A DNA stretch of 64,000 nucleotides from the NCBI RefSeq assembly GCF_021284765.1, contig NZ_CP089924.1, forward strand, positions 3,304,001 through 3,368,000. Reading direction: 5' to 3'. The position numbers were made by a program, and so were the translations under genes. A model generated the notes under the pieces. That model did not search any database and was not told the origin of the DNA. It worked only from the letters and a program-made list of their open reading frames with translations. This document shows, one piece after another, positions 56,663 through 64,000 of the stretch. Position 1 is the first letter of the stretch; each line of letters opens with the position of its first letter. The DNA is from Lysobacter sp. 5GHs7-4 (lineage in GTDB: Bacteria; Pseudomonadota; Gammaproteobacteria; Xanthomonadales; Xanthomonadaceae).

Positions 56663-57304
56663 ATGCGCATGCCCCATCCGACCCCGACTTCGCAGCCCCT
56701 GCCGTTCGAATCCGACCGCGCGCCCGTGCCGCCGCCGGACCTGCCGCTGGAGCCGGCGATGGCGATGACACCCGCGGCGATCGCCGCCTTCGACGCGCTG
56801 GTGCACGAACTGCACCCCGATGCCGCGCGCGTGGACGCGACCCGCCTGCAGCGCCTGGCCGCGTGGCTCAGCGCCATGCCCCGCGAACAGGCGCGCACCG
56901 TGGTCGACCAACGTCTGCAACGCCTGCAGGAACTGCGCGCGATGCTGGCCGACCCCGACTGGGACTGCGACCCGCCCGTGCGCGCGCGCCTGGACAAGCT
57001 GCTGGCCTACGTCGACCAGGGCGAGGATCTGATCCCGGACCGGATCCCGCTGCTGGGCCTGCTCGACGACGTGCTGCTGATCGAACTGGCCTGGCCGGCC
57101 TTCGCCGAGGAGGCCGAGGACTACCGCGACTTCTGCGCCTATCGCGAGGTCCGCGCGCCGGCCGGCAACGGCGCCGAACTGCGTGCGGCCTGGGTGCGCG
57201 AGCGCCTGGACGAAATCGCCCTGCTGCAGCAGCGCGTGCGCATCCACGAGCATCACTACGCGCCCGTCTTCCATGCCGCGGAATCGCCGTTCCGGGTCAC
57301 CTGA
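56663..57304 (+). CDS. YkvA/DUF1232-like protein
   Basis: A 213-residue soluble protein. The central segment YVDQGEDLIPDRIPLLGLLDDVLLIELAW fits the DUF1232/YkvA pattern D-x-IPD-x-IP-x-x-G-x-x-DD (about residues 126-153, quoted here in two pieces: DLIPDRIPLLGLLDD and VLLIELAW). The N-terminus is Pro-rich and helical stretches fill the rest. The role of the family is unknown. A strong GGAGGTGCT site lies before ATG 56663. It sits between rnhB and dnaE. Confidence 0.75.
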   Translation: MRMPHPTPTSQPLPFESDRAPVPPPDLPLEPAMAMTPAAIAAFDALVHELHPDAARVDATRLQRLAAWLSAMPREQARTVVDQRLQRLQELRAMLADPDWDCDPPVRARLDKLLAYVDQGEDLIPDRIPLLGLLDDVLLIELAWPAFAEEAEDYRDFCAYREVRAPAGNGAELRAAWVRERLDEIALLQQRVRIHEHHYAPVFHAAESPFRVT

Positions 57305-57478
57305 GACGGCGCGCCTGCGCCGGCGACGGATCCGCCAACGCGCGTCAAATCATGCCGATCGGCGCGCAACGGCGCCGATCCTCGGCCGCCTGCGCGGCCC
57401 AGGCGCGCGCGCGGCGATGTCAAGCCTTGTACCCGGCGGCCGGGCTGATACCCTGCCCGCTGTCACGCCGGTTGTCGC

Positions 57479-60400
57479 ATGTCCGCACGCTTCGTTCATC
57501 TCCACCTGCACAGCGAGTACTCGCTGGCCGACTCGACGATCCGCATCGGCGAGCTGGTCAAACGCTGCGCGGCCCTGGGTCAGCCCGCGGTCGCCCTGAC
57601 CGATCTCGACAACCTGTTCGCGGCGGTCAAGTTCTACAAGGCCGCCGAAGGCGCCGGCATCAAGCCCATCATCGGCGCCGACGTCGGCCTGGCCGACGGC
57701 AACGAAACGCCGTCGCGCATGACCCTGCTGTGCCGCGACCGCGGCGGCTATCTGACCTTGTCGCGCCTGCTCAGCCGCGCCTGGCTGGAAGGCCATCGCG
57801 TCGACGGCGTGGTGCTGCGCCCGGAGTGGCTGCGCGAGGACAACGGCGGCCTGTTCGCCCTGGCCGGGCGCCACAGCCTGGGCGGCAGATTGGCGACCGG
57901 CGGCCGCCACGAACTGGCCGAGGCCTGGATCGCCGACTGGCAGAGCGTGCTAGACGACCGCCTGCACCTGGAACTCACCCGCAGCCGCCGCGACGGCGAG
58001 GACGCGTTCAACGCGTTCGCGCTGCACGCCTCCGGCAAGCGCGGCCTGGCCGTGGTCGCCAGCAACGATGCGCGCTTCCTCGACCGCGACGGCTACGAAG
58101 CGCACGAAGCGCGCGTGTGCATCGCCTCCGGCCGCGTGCTCGACGACCCCAAGCGGCCGCGCGACTACAGCGCCGAGCAGTACCTCAAGTCCAGCGAGGA
58201 AATGGCCGAGCTGTTCGCCGACGTGCCCGACGCGATCGACAACGCGCTGGCGCTGGCGACGCGCTGCAACGTCGAACTCAAGCTGGGCGAGTACGCCTTG
58301 CCGGCGTTCCCGGTGCCCAGCGAACACACCATCGAAAGCTGGCTGCGCAATTCCTCGCGCGAGGGCCTGGAAAAACGCCTGGAAAAGGCGCCGCTGGCCG
58401 AGGGCAAGAGCCGCCAGGATTACGACGACCGCCTCGAAGTCGAGCTCGACGTCATCATCAAGATGGGGTTCCCGGGCTACTTCCTGATCGTCGCGGACTT
58501 CATCAACTGGGCCAAGGACCACGGCATCCCGGTCGGTCCGGGCCGCGGTTCCGGCGCCGGCTCGCTGGTGGCCTGGGCGCTGGGCATCACCGACCTGGAT
58601 CCGCTGCCCTACGACCTGCTGTTCGAGCGATTCCTGAATCCCGAACGCGTGTCGATGCCCGACTTCGACATCGACTTCTGCATGGACCGTCGCGACGAAG
58701 TCATCGACTACGTCGCCGCCAAGTACGGCCGCGACCGCGTCAGCCAGATCATCACCTACGGCACCATGGCGGCCAAGGCGGTGGTGCGCGACTCCGGACG
58801 CGTGCTGGGCCATCCCTACGGTTTCGTCGACGGCATCGCCAAGCTGATTCCGAACACGCTGGGCATCAGCCTGGACGACGCGCTGGGCAACAGCGACGAA
58901 GCCAAGCAGAACCCGATGCTGGCCTCGGCCGACCTGATCCAGCGCTACCGCACCGAAGACGAAGTGCGCGACCTGCTGGACCTGGCGCTGAGCCTGGAGG
59001 ATCTGACCCGCAACGCCGGCAAGCACGCCGGCGGCGTGGTGATCGCGCCGTCGCCGCTCAGCGATTTCTGCCCGCTGTTCGCCGAACACGACGGCGAGGG
59101 CCGCGGCCGCAATCCCGTCACCCAGTTCGACAAGGACGACGTCGAAGCGGTCGGCCTGGTCAAGTTCGACTTCCTCGGCCTGCGCACGCTCACCATCATC
59201 GACTGGGCGGTCAAGGCGATCAACGAGCGCCGCGCCGCCGCCGGCGAAGCGCCGTTGGACATCACCGCGCTGGAGCTGGACGACAAGCTCAGCTACGAGC
59301 TGTTCGCGCGCGGCGACACGGTGGCGGTGTTCCAGTTCGAATCGCGCGGCATGCGCGAGCTGCTCAAGCGCGCCAAGCCCGACACCTTCGAAGACATCAT
59401 CGCGCTCGCCGCGCTGTTCCGCCCCGGCCCGCTGGGCTCGGGAATGGATCGCGAATGGGTCGACCGCAAGCACGGCAATACCGAAGTCACCTACCCGCAC
59501 GATTCGCTGGAACCGGTGCTGTCGCCGACCTACGGCGTCATCGTGTACCAGGAACAGGTGATGCAGATCGCGCAGGTGCTGGCGGGCTACACGCTCGGCG
59601 GCGCCGACATGCTGCGCCGCGCGATGGGCAAGAAAAAGCCCGAAGAGATGGCGAAGGAACGCGCCAAGTTCGAGACCGGCTGCGCCGAACGCGGCATTCC
59701 GGCCAAGCTGGCCAGCCCGATCTTCGACCTGATGGAGAAGTTCGCCGAGTACGGCTTCAACAAGTCGCACTCGGCCGCCTACGCGCTGGTCGCCTATCAA
59801 ACCGCCTGGCTGAAGGTGCACTACCCGTCCGAATTCATGGCCGCGGTGCTGTCCTCGGACATGGACAACACCGACAAGATCGTCGGCTTCCTCGACGAAG
59901 CGCGCGTGATGGGCCTGGACGTGCTGCCGCCGGACGTGGACGCGTCGGCGTACATGTTCGAGGCCAAGGACGCGCGCACCATCCGCTACGGCCTGGGCGC
60001 GGTGAAGGGCGTCGGCCGCGGCGCCTGCGAGGCGATCGTCGACGCGCGCCGCGCCGGACCCTTCGACGATCTGCTGGATTTCTGCAAACGCGTCGACAGC
60101 GGCAAGCTCAACCGGCGCGCGCTGGAAGCGCTGACCCAGGCCGGCGCGCTGGACCGGCTGGGCAAGAACCGCGCAAGCCTGATGCTGCAGCTGCCGGAGG
60201 TGCTCAAGGCCACCGATCAGCTCGCGCGCGAGCGCGACGCCGGCCAGGTGTCGCTGTTCGGCGGCTTCGAGGCCGCCGCGCCGGCGTTGCACCTGGACCT
60301 GTCCGAGGCCGACGAGTGGCCGCTGGCGCAGCTGCTGGCCGGCGAGCGCGAAACCCTGGGCCACTACCTCAGCGGCCATCCCTTCGATCCCTACCGCGAC

Positions 60401-61000
60401 GAGCTGCGCGGCCTGGTCGGCAACGACCTGGGCGAACTCGACCGCATCTGGGAAAACCGCCCCGAAAGCGCGCGCGGCGGCTGGCGTCCGGAACTGGAAG
60501 TGGTGGTCGCCGGCCAGGTCGTGGGCCTGCGCAAGAAGGGCGACAGCCAGATGTTCGTGCAGATCGAGGACGGCCGCGGCCGCCTCGAATGCGCCTTCTT
60601 CGCCGAGACCTACGCCGAGTTCGCCTCCCTGCTCGCGCGCGACCGCCTGCTGGTCGTGCAGGGCGGCCTGCGCGAGGACGCCTTCAGCGGCGGCTTCGCG
60701 CTGCGCGCGCAACGCTGCTGGGATTATTCGCAGGTCTGCGCCAAGCACGCGCAGCGCTTGTCGATGCGCCTGGATCTGCGCGTGCCCGGCACCTGGCAGC
60801 GCGTGGATGCGCTGCTGGCCAAGAACCGTCCCGGCCAGACCCCGATCCGCCTGGACCTGCTGCGCGCGGGCGCGGCCGGCATGCTCGACCTCAACGGCAA
60901 CCAGTCGGTGCGCGTGGATGCCGACCTGGTCGGCACGCTGCGCGCCCAACCGGGCGTGCGCGCGGTCAAGCTGACCCTGACCAAGCCCTGGGCGAACTGA
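57479..61000 (+). CDS. dnaE: DNA polymerase III alpha subunit
   Basis: A 1173-residue replicative polymerase. PHP domain: FVHLHLHSEYSLADSTIRI. Catalytic palm: GRGSGAGSLVAWALGITDLD and PDFDIDFCMDRRDEVIDYV, holding the paired Asp of family C, with the third Asp later. Fingers: FEDIIALAALFRPGPLGSGM and FNKSHSAAYALVAYQTAWLK. Helix-hairpin-helix and OB domains follow, and the tau-binding end is about residues 1080-1173. Length equals that of other gammaproteobacteria. accA follows after 127 bp. Confidence 0.97.
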   Translation: MSARFVHLHLHSEYSLADSTIRIGELVKRCAALGQPAVALTDLDNLFAAVKFYKAAEGAGIKPIIGADVGLADGNETPSRMTLLCRDRGGYLTLSRLLSRAWLEGHRVDGVVLRPEWLREDNGGLFALAGRHSLGGRLATGGRHELAEAWIADWQSVLDDRLHLELTRSRRDGEDAFNAFALHASGKRGLAVVASNDARFLDRDGYEAHEARVCIASGRVLDDPKRPRDYSAEQYLKSSEEMAELFADVPDAIDNALALATRCNVELKLGEYALPAFPVPSEHTIESWLRNSSREGLEKRLEKAPLAEGKSRQDYDDRLEVELDVIIKMGFPGYFLIVADFINWAKDHGIPVGPGRGSGAGSLVAWALGITDLDPLPYDLLFERFLNPERVSMPDFDIDFCMDRRDEVIDYVAAKYGRDRVSQIITYGTMAAKAVVRDSGRVLGHPYGFVDGIAKLIPNTLGISLDDALGNSDEAKQNPMLASADLIQRYRTEDEVRDLLDLALSLEDLTRNAGKHAGGVVIAPSPLSDFCPLFAEHDGEGRGRNPVTQFDKDDVEAVGLVKFDFLGLRTLTIIDWAVKAINERRAAAGEAPLDITALELDDKLSYELFARGDTVAVFQFESRGMRELLKRAKPDTFEDIIALAALFRPGPLGSGMDREWVDRKHGNTEVTYPHDSLEPVLSPTYGVIVYQEQVMQIAQVLAGYTLGGADMLRRAMGKKKPEEMAKERAKFETGCAERGIPAKLASPIFDLMEKFAEYGFNKSHSAAYALVAYQTAWLKVHYPSEFMAAVLSSDMDNTDKIVGFLDEARVMGLDVLPPDVDASAYMFEAKDARTIRYGLGAVKGVGRGACEAIVDARRAGPFDDLLDFCKRVDSGKLNRRALEALTQAGALDRLGKNRASLMLQLPEVLKATDQLARERDAGQVSLFGGFEAAAPALHLDLSEADEWPLAQLLAGERETLGHYLSGHPFDPYRDELRGLVGNDLGELDRIWENRPESARGGWRPELEVVVAGQVVGLRKKGDSQMFVQIEDGRGRLECAFFAETYAEFASLLARDRLLVVQGGLREDAFSGGFALRAQRCWDYSQVCAKHAQRLSMRLDLRVPGTWQRVDALLAKNRPGQTPIRLDLLRAGAAGMLDLNGNQSVRVDADLVGTLRAQPGVRAVKLTLTKPWAN

Positions 61001-61127
61001 TCGCCGCGTTTTTTCCGCAACAGAAACCCGAACGGGCTTATCGCGCCATCGCGATACGCTACCCAACCTCTCGGTACGGTCCGGGCCCCTGGGCTAGACT
61101 GTGCCCCTTTCCGGCCCCGGCCCGAGC

Positions 61128-62087
61128 ATGAATCCGAACTACCTCGACTTCGAGCAGCCCATCGCCGACCTGGAAGCCAAGATCCAGGAACTGCGCCACG
61201 CCAACAGCGGCCCGGCGGTGGACATCGATTCCGAGATCCACGCCCTGCAGGACAAGCTGCGTTTGCGCACCGCGCAGATTTTCCGCGACCTCAGCCCCTG
61301 GCAGATCTCGCAGCTGGCGCGCCATCCGGCGCGGCCCTACACGCTGGATTACATCCGCGTGTTCTGCGACGAGTTCCAGGAGCTGGCCGGCGACCGCGCC
61401 TTCGCCGACGACGCCGCCATCGTCGGCGGCCTGGGCCGCATCGACGGCCGCTCGGTGGTCATCATCGGCCACCAGAAGGGCCGCGACACCAAGAGCAAGA
61501 TCAAGCGCAACTTCGGCATGCCGCGTCCGGAGGGCTACCGCAAGGCCCTGCGCCTGATGAAGATGGCCGAACGCTTCAAGCTGCCGCTGCTGACCTTCAT
61601 CGACACCGCCGGCGCCTGGCCCGGCATCGACGCCGAGGAGCGCGGCCAGTCCGAGGCGATCGCGCGCAACCTGCTGGAAATGGCCGAACTCAAGATTCCG
61701 GTGATCTGCACCGTGATCGGCGAAGGCGGCTCCGGCGGCGCGTTGGCGATCGGCGTCGGCGACCGCACCCTGATGCTGGAATACAGCACCTACTCGGTGA
61801 TCACGCCCGAAGGCTGCGCCTCGATCCTGTGGAAGACCGCGGAGAAGGCCAAGGACGCCGCCGAGCAACTGGGCCTGACCGCCAAGCGCCTGTTCGAGCT
61901 GGGCCTGATCGACAAGATCGTGCGCGAGCCCATCGGCGGCGCCCACCGCAACCCCAAGCAGATGGCGACCCGGCTCAAGGCCGTGCTGCTGAACGAGCTC
62001 GACGCGCTGGAAAAGATTCCGACTCCGGAACTGCTGCAGCGCCGTTACGAGCGTTTGCGCGGGTACGGGGCGTACGAGGCCGCGTAA
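61128..62087 (+). CDS. accA: Acetyl-CoA carboxylase carboxyltransferase subunit alpha
   Basis: A 319-residue AccA; with AccD it transfers carboxyl from biotin to acetyl-CoA. Start [19 protein letters not shown], then [40 protein letters not shown], and the oxyanion region [20 protein letters not shown] followed by [14 protein letters not shown]. The zinc-binding part lies in AccD, not here. ATG 61128 is preferred over an upstream ATG at 61101. TAGACT 33 bp upstream may be a -10 box. Confidence 0.97.
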   Translation: MNPNYLDFEQPIADLEAKIQELRHANSGPAVDIDSEIHALQDKLRLRTAQIFRDLSPWQISQLARHPARPYTLDYIRVFCDEFQELAGDRAFADDAAIVGGLGRIDGRSVVIIGHQKGRDTKSKIKRNFGMPRPEGYRKALRLMKMAERFKLPLLTFIDTAGAWPGIDAEERGQSEAIARNLLEMAELKIPVICTVIGEGGSGGALAIGVGDRTLMLEYSTYSVITPEGCASILWKTAEKAKDAAEQLGLTAKRLFELGLIDKIVREPIGGAHRNPKQMATRLKAVLLNELDALEKIPTPELLQRRYERLRGYGAYEAA

Positions 62088-62103
62088 GCGCGCGGCCCAC
62101 GAC

Positions 62104-62796
62104 ATGAGCGACTGGCCGAAACGGATCGTCGGCGCGGGATTGCTGCTGATCGCGATGTTCGTGTCGCTGATCTATGGCGTCTATTGGCAAGGCGCGAGCG
62201 AACTGCCGCGCGACCTGCCGCGCATCGAACACCACTATCCGGAAGACGTGCACGCGGTCTACTGGGTGTCGCTGGGAGCGCGCGGCCCCATGCGCGTCGA
62301 GCGGCTGGATCCGCTTAAATGGTGTTGGGCGTTCTATCAGGAGGCCAGCCGCGACGACAGCATAGGCCGTCCCAGAGGCTCATCCACCATGTTGAGCAGC
62401 GCGGCACGCATGATCGCGTTCGAATCGGATAAGCCGGCGCGTTCTGCGAATCGGTTGGCCGCGGAAATCGCGGCGATGATCCGGCTCAGCAACGAATGGT
62501 CGCCGGAGCAGATCGCCGACTACAGCCTGGATCGCGCCTGGTTCGGTCGTGAGGCTCACGGCTTGCGTGCCGCCGCCCCGGCCTACTTCGGCGTGTCGGC
62601 GGATCGGCTGACCCGCGCCGAAACGATCGCGCTAGTGGCGCTGATGAAAGGGCCGTCGTACTACGACCCGACCCGCAACCGCGAGCGATTCGACGAACGC
62701 TACGCATATCTCGCACGCGAACTGGGAATCGACCCGGCGCATATCGACCCGCATCGCGATCTCGCGCGGCTCAAACCTCCGGCGGCCGGACGCTAG
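62104..62796 (+). CDS. GT51-like transglycosylase fold protein lacking catalytic glutamates
   Basis: A 230-residue protein with one N-terminal membrane helix (about residues 9-28). The rest resembles the peptidoglycan glycosyltransferase (GT51) domain: SSTMLSSAARMI fits the GSTITQQLxKN position, EQIADYSLDRAWFGREAHGLRAA fits the ExYLNxxxFGxxxxG helix, and YFGVSADRLTRAETIALVAL plus YYDPTRNRERF match the end. The catalytic EDxxFxxH is absent (AFYQEASRDDS instead), and the second Glu is replaced. It is probably a non-catalytic relative with a regulatory or binding role. It lies 16 bp after accA. Confidence 0.7.
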   Translation: MSDWPKRIVGAGLLLIAMFVSLIYGVYWQGASELPRDLPRIEHHYPEDVHAVYWVSLGARGPMRVERLDPLKWCWAFYQEASRDDSIGRPRGSSTMLSSAARMIAFESDKPARSANRLAAEIAAMIRLSNEWSPEQIADYSLDRAWFGREAHGLRAAAPAYFGVSADRLTRAETIALVALMKGPSYYDPTRNRERFDERYAYLARELGIDPAHIDPHRDLARLKPPAAGR

Positions 62797-62895
62797 CCGC
62801 GCTGCTCGTCCGGCTTTCGACACGGCCACGCGCTGAAATCGCGGCTGAATGCGTCGCAGGTCGCATCCACGACTCAACAACCAAAAACCTACTCG

Positions 62896-63402
62896 ATGAC
62901 TCCCGACCTCTATTGGGTACGCGATATCGCACCCTTGCGCCTGGCCCTGGCTGCACGACCGCGTGCTGGCGACTGGCTGCAGGACGAACTTGCCGGCTGG
63001 AAAAGCGCCGGCATCGATACGATCGTCTCCCTGCTCGAACCTCACGAGGCGCGCGAACTGGGCCTTGCCGGCGAAGCGAGCGCCTGCAAGGCTTGCGATA
63101 TCGACTACCTGTCGTTTCCGATCGCGGACCGCCACACCCCCGCGTCGGTGGATGCGACTCGTAAGCTAGTCACAGACCTCGTCGAGCGCCTTCGCTCCGC
63201 AACTGGCGTCGCGCTGCATTGCCGAGCAGGCATCGGGCGCACCGGCCTGGTCGCAGCTTGCGTGCTAAGCGAGCTCGGATTGGGCCATGCCGAAGCCTTC
63301 GCCATTCTCAGCGCAGCGCGACGGGTTCCGATACCCGATACCCAGGAGCAAGAAGACTGGGTGCTCAAGTACTCGAACTCGAATCGGCCACGGGTCGGAT
63401 AA
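62896..63402 (+). CDS. Dual-specificity/tyrosine phosphatase-like protein
   Basis: A 168-residue protein of the cysteine-dependent phosphatase fold. The P-loop HCRAGIGRTGLVAACVL (about residues 111-127, CX5R) gives the nucleophile Cys and binding Arg. The general-acid loop candidate is FPIADRHTPA with Asp. The C-terminal helix has VPIPDTQEQEDWVL. It is cytoplasmic; substrate unknown. Its codon use is less GC-biased than the neighbours (more TCG/AAT/GAA), possibly a more recent acquisition. It has its own start 100 bp after the preceding gene. Confidence 0.85.
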   Translation: MTPDLYWVRDIAPLRLALAARPRAGDWLQDELAGWKSAGIDTIVSLLEPHEARELGLAGEASACKACDIDYLSFPIADRHTPASVDATRKLVTDLVERLRSATGVALHCRAGIGRTGLVAACVLSELGLGHAEAFAILSAARRVPIPDTQEQEDWVLKYSNSNRPRVG

Positions 63403-63428
63403 GGACTCGAACGCGTCCTACAGCGTCG

Positions 63429-64000
<572 letters not shown>

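Noticed and set aside
57950..61066. Minus-strand frame of over 1000 codons opposite dnaE
   Set aside because: Same cause: a low-complexity translation with no recognisable motif, opposite a complete DnaE.

Overview
The window is a high-GC gammaproteobacterial chromosome segment that most resembles Lysobacter or a close Xanthomonadaceae relative. The case rests on the gene order (map-glnD-dapD, an ArsC-like gene, dapE, asnB; pyrH-frr-uppS-cdsA-dxr-rseP-bamA-lpxD-fabZ-lpxA-lpxB-rnhB-dnaE-accA), on a candidate Xanthomonadales type IV secretion (X-T4SS) effector, and on REP-type palindromes. No phage, insertion sequence, rRNA or CRISPR array is visible.

Left part (1-14.3 kb). The window opens inside a bufferin-type copper-binding RiPP locus: the end of the KCG-repeat precursor, its DUF692 oxidase, its DUF2063 partner and a DoxX membrane protein. 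RNase T and a small secreted protein follow. On the minus strand lie a GNAT acetyltransferase, a Gdx/SugE guanidinium exporter preceded by a two-hairpin guanidine-II (mini-ykkC) riboswitch, rlmB and rnr. Next come a probable X-T4SS toxin with a likely immunity protein upstream, tRNA-Leu(CAG) with its terminator, parC and a thiopurine methyltransferase gene.

Middle part (14.5-31.7 kb). Two paralogous secreted four-cysteine proteins flank a Tat-exported threonine-aldolase-like enzyme. asnB follows. Upstream of asnB is a complete transcription-attenuation module: a 39-residue leader peptide containing NNNNRNN, alternative hairpins 1:2, 2:3 and 3:4, and a U-tract. This points to asparagine-specific attenuation and is the most notable find. 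A penicillin-acylase-family enzyme is divergent from it. The map-glnD-dapD cluster, tied by ATGA overlaps, continues through a 156-bp inverted-repeat REP pair into a membrane protein gene, an ArsC-like gene and dapE. A metallo-beta-lactamase-fold enzyme and another REP pair separate map from rpsB-tsf.

Right part (31.7-64 kb). An accessory block lies between tsf and pyrH: a methyltransferase, an AIM24-like protein, a subtilisin autotransporter, and a FecI/FecR/TonB-receptor signalling set with an STN domain. After pyrH there is a small protein and a CDF metal exporter. The conserved envelope and lipid A operon then runs from frr to lpxB, followed by rnhB, a YkvA-like protein, dnaE and accA. 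The window ends with a degenerate GT51-like membrane protein, a dual-specificity phosphatase and the 3' part of an Old Yellow Enzyme gene. Three short-repeat families decorate the intergenic regions.
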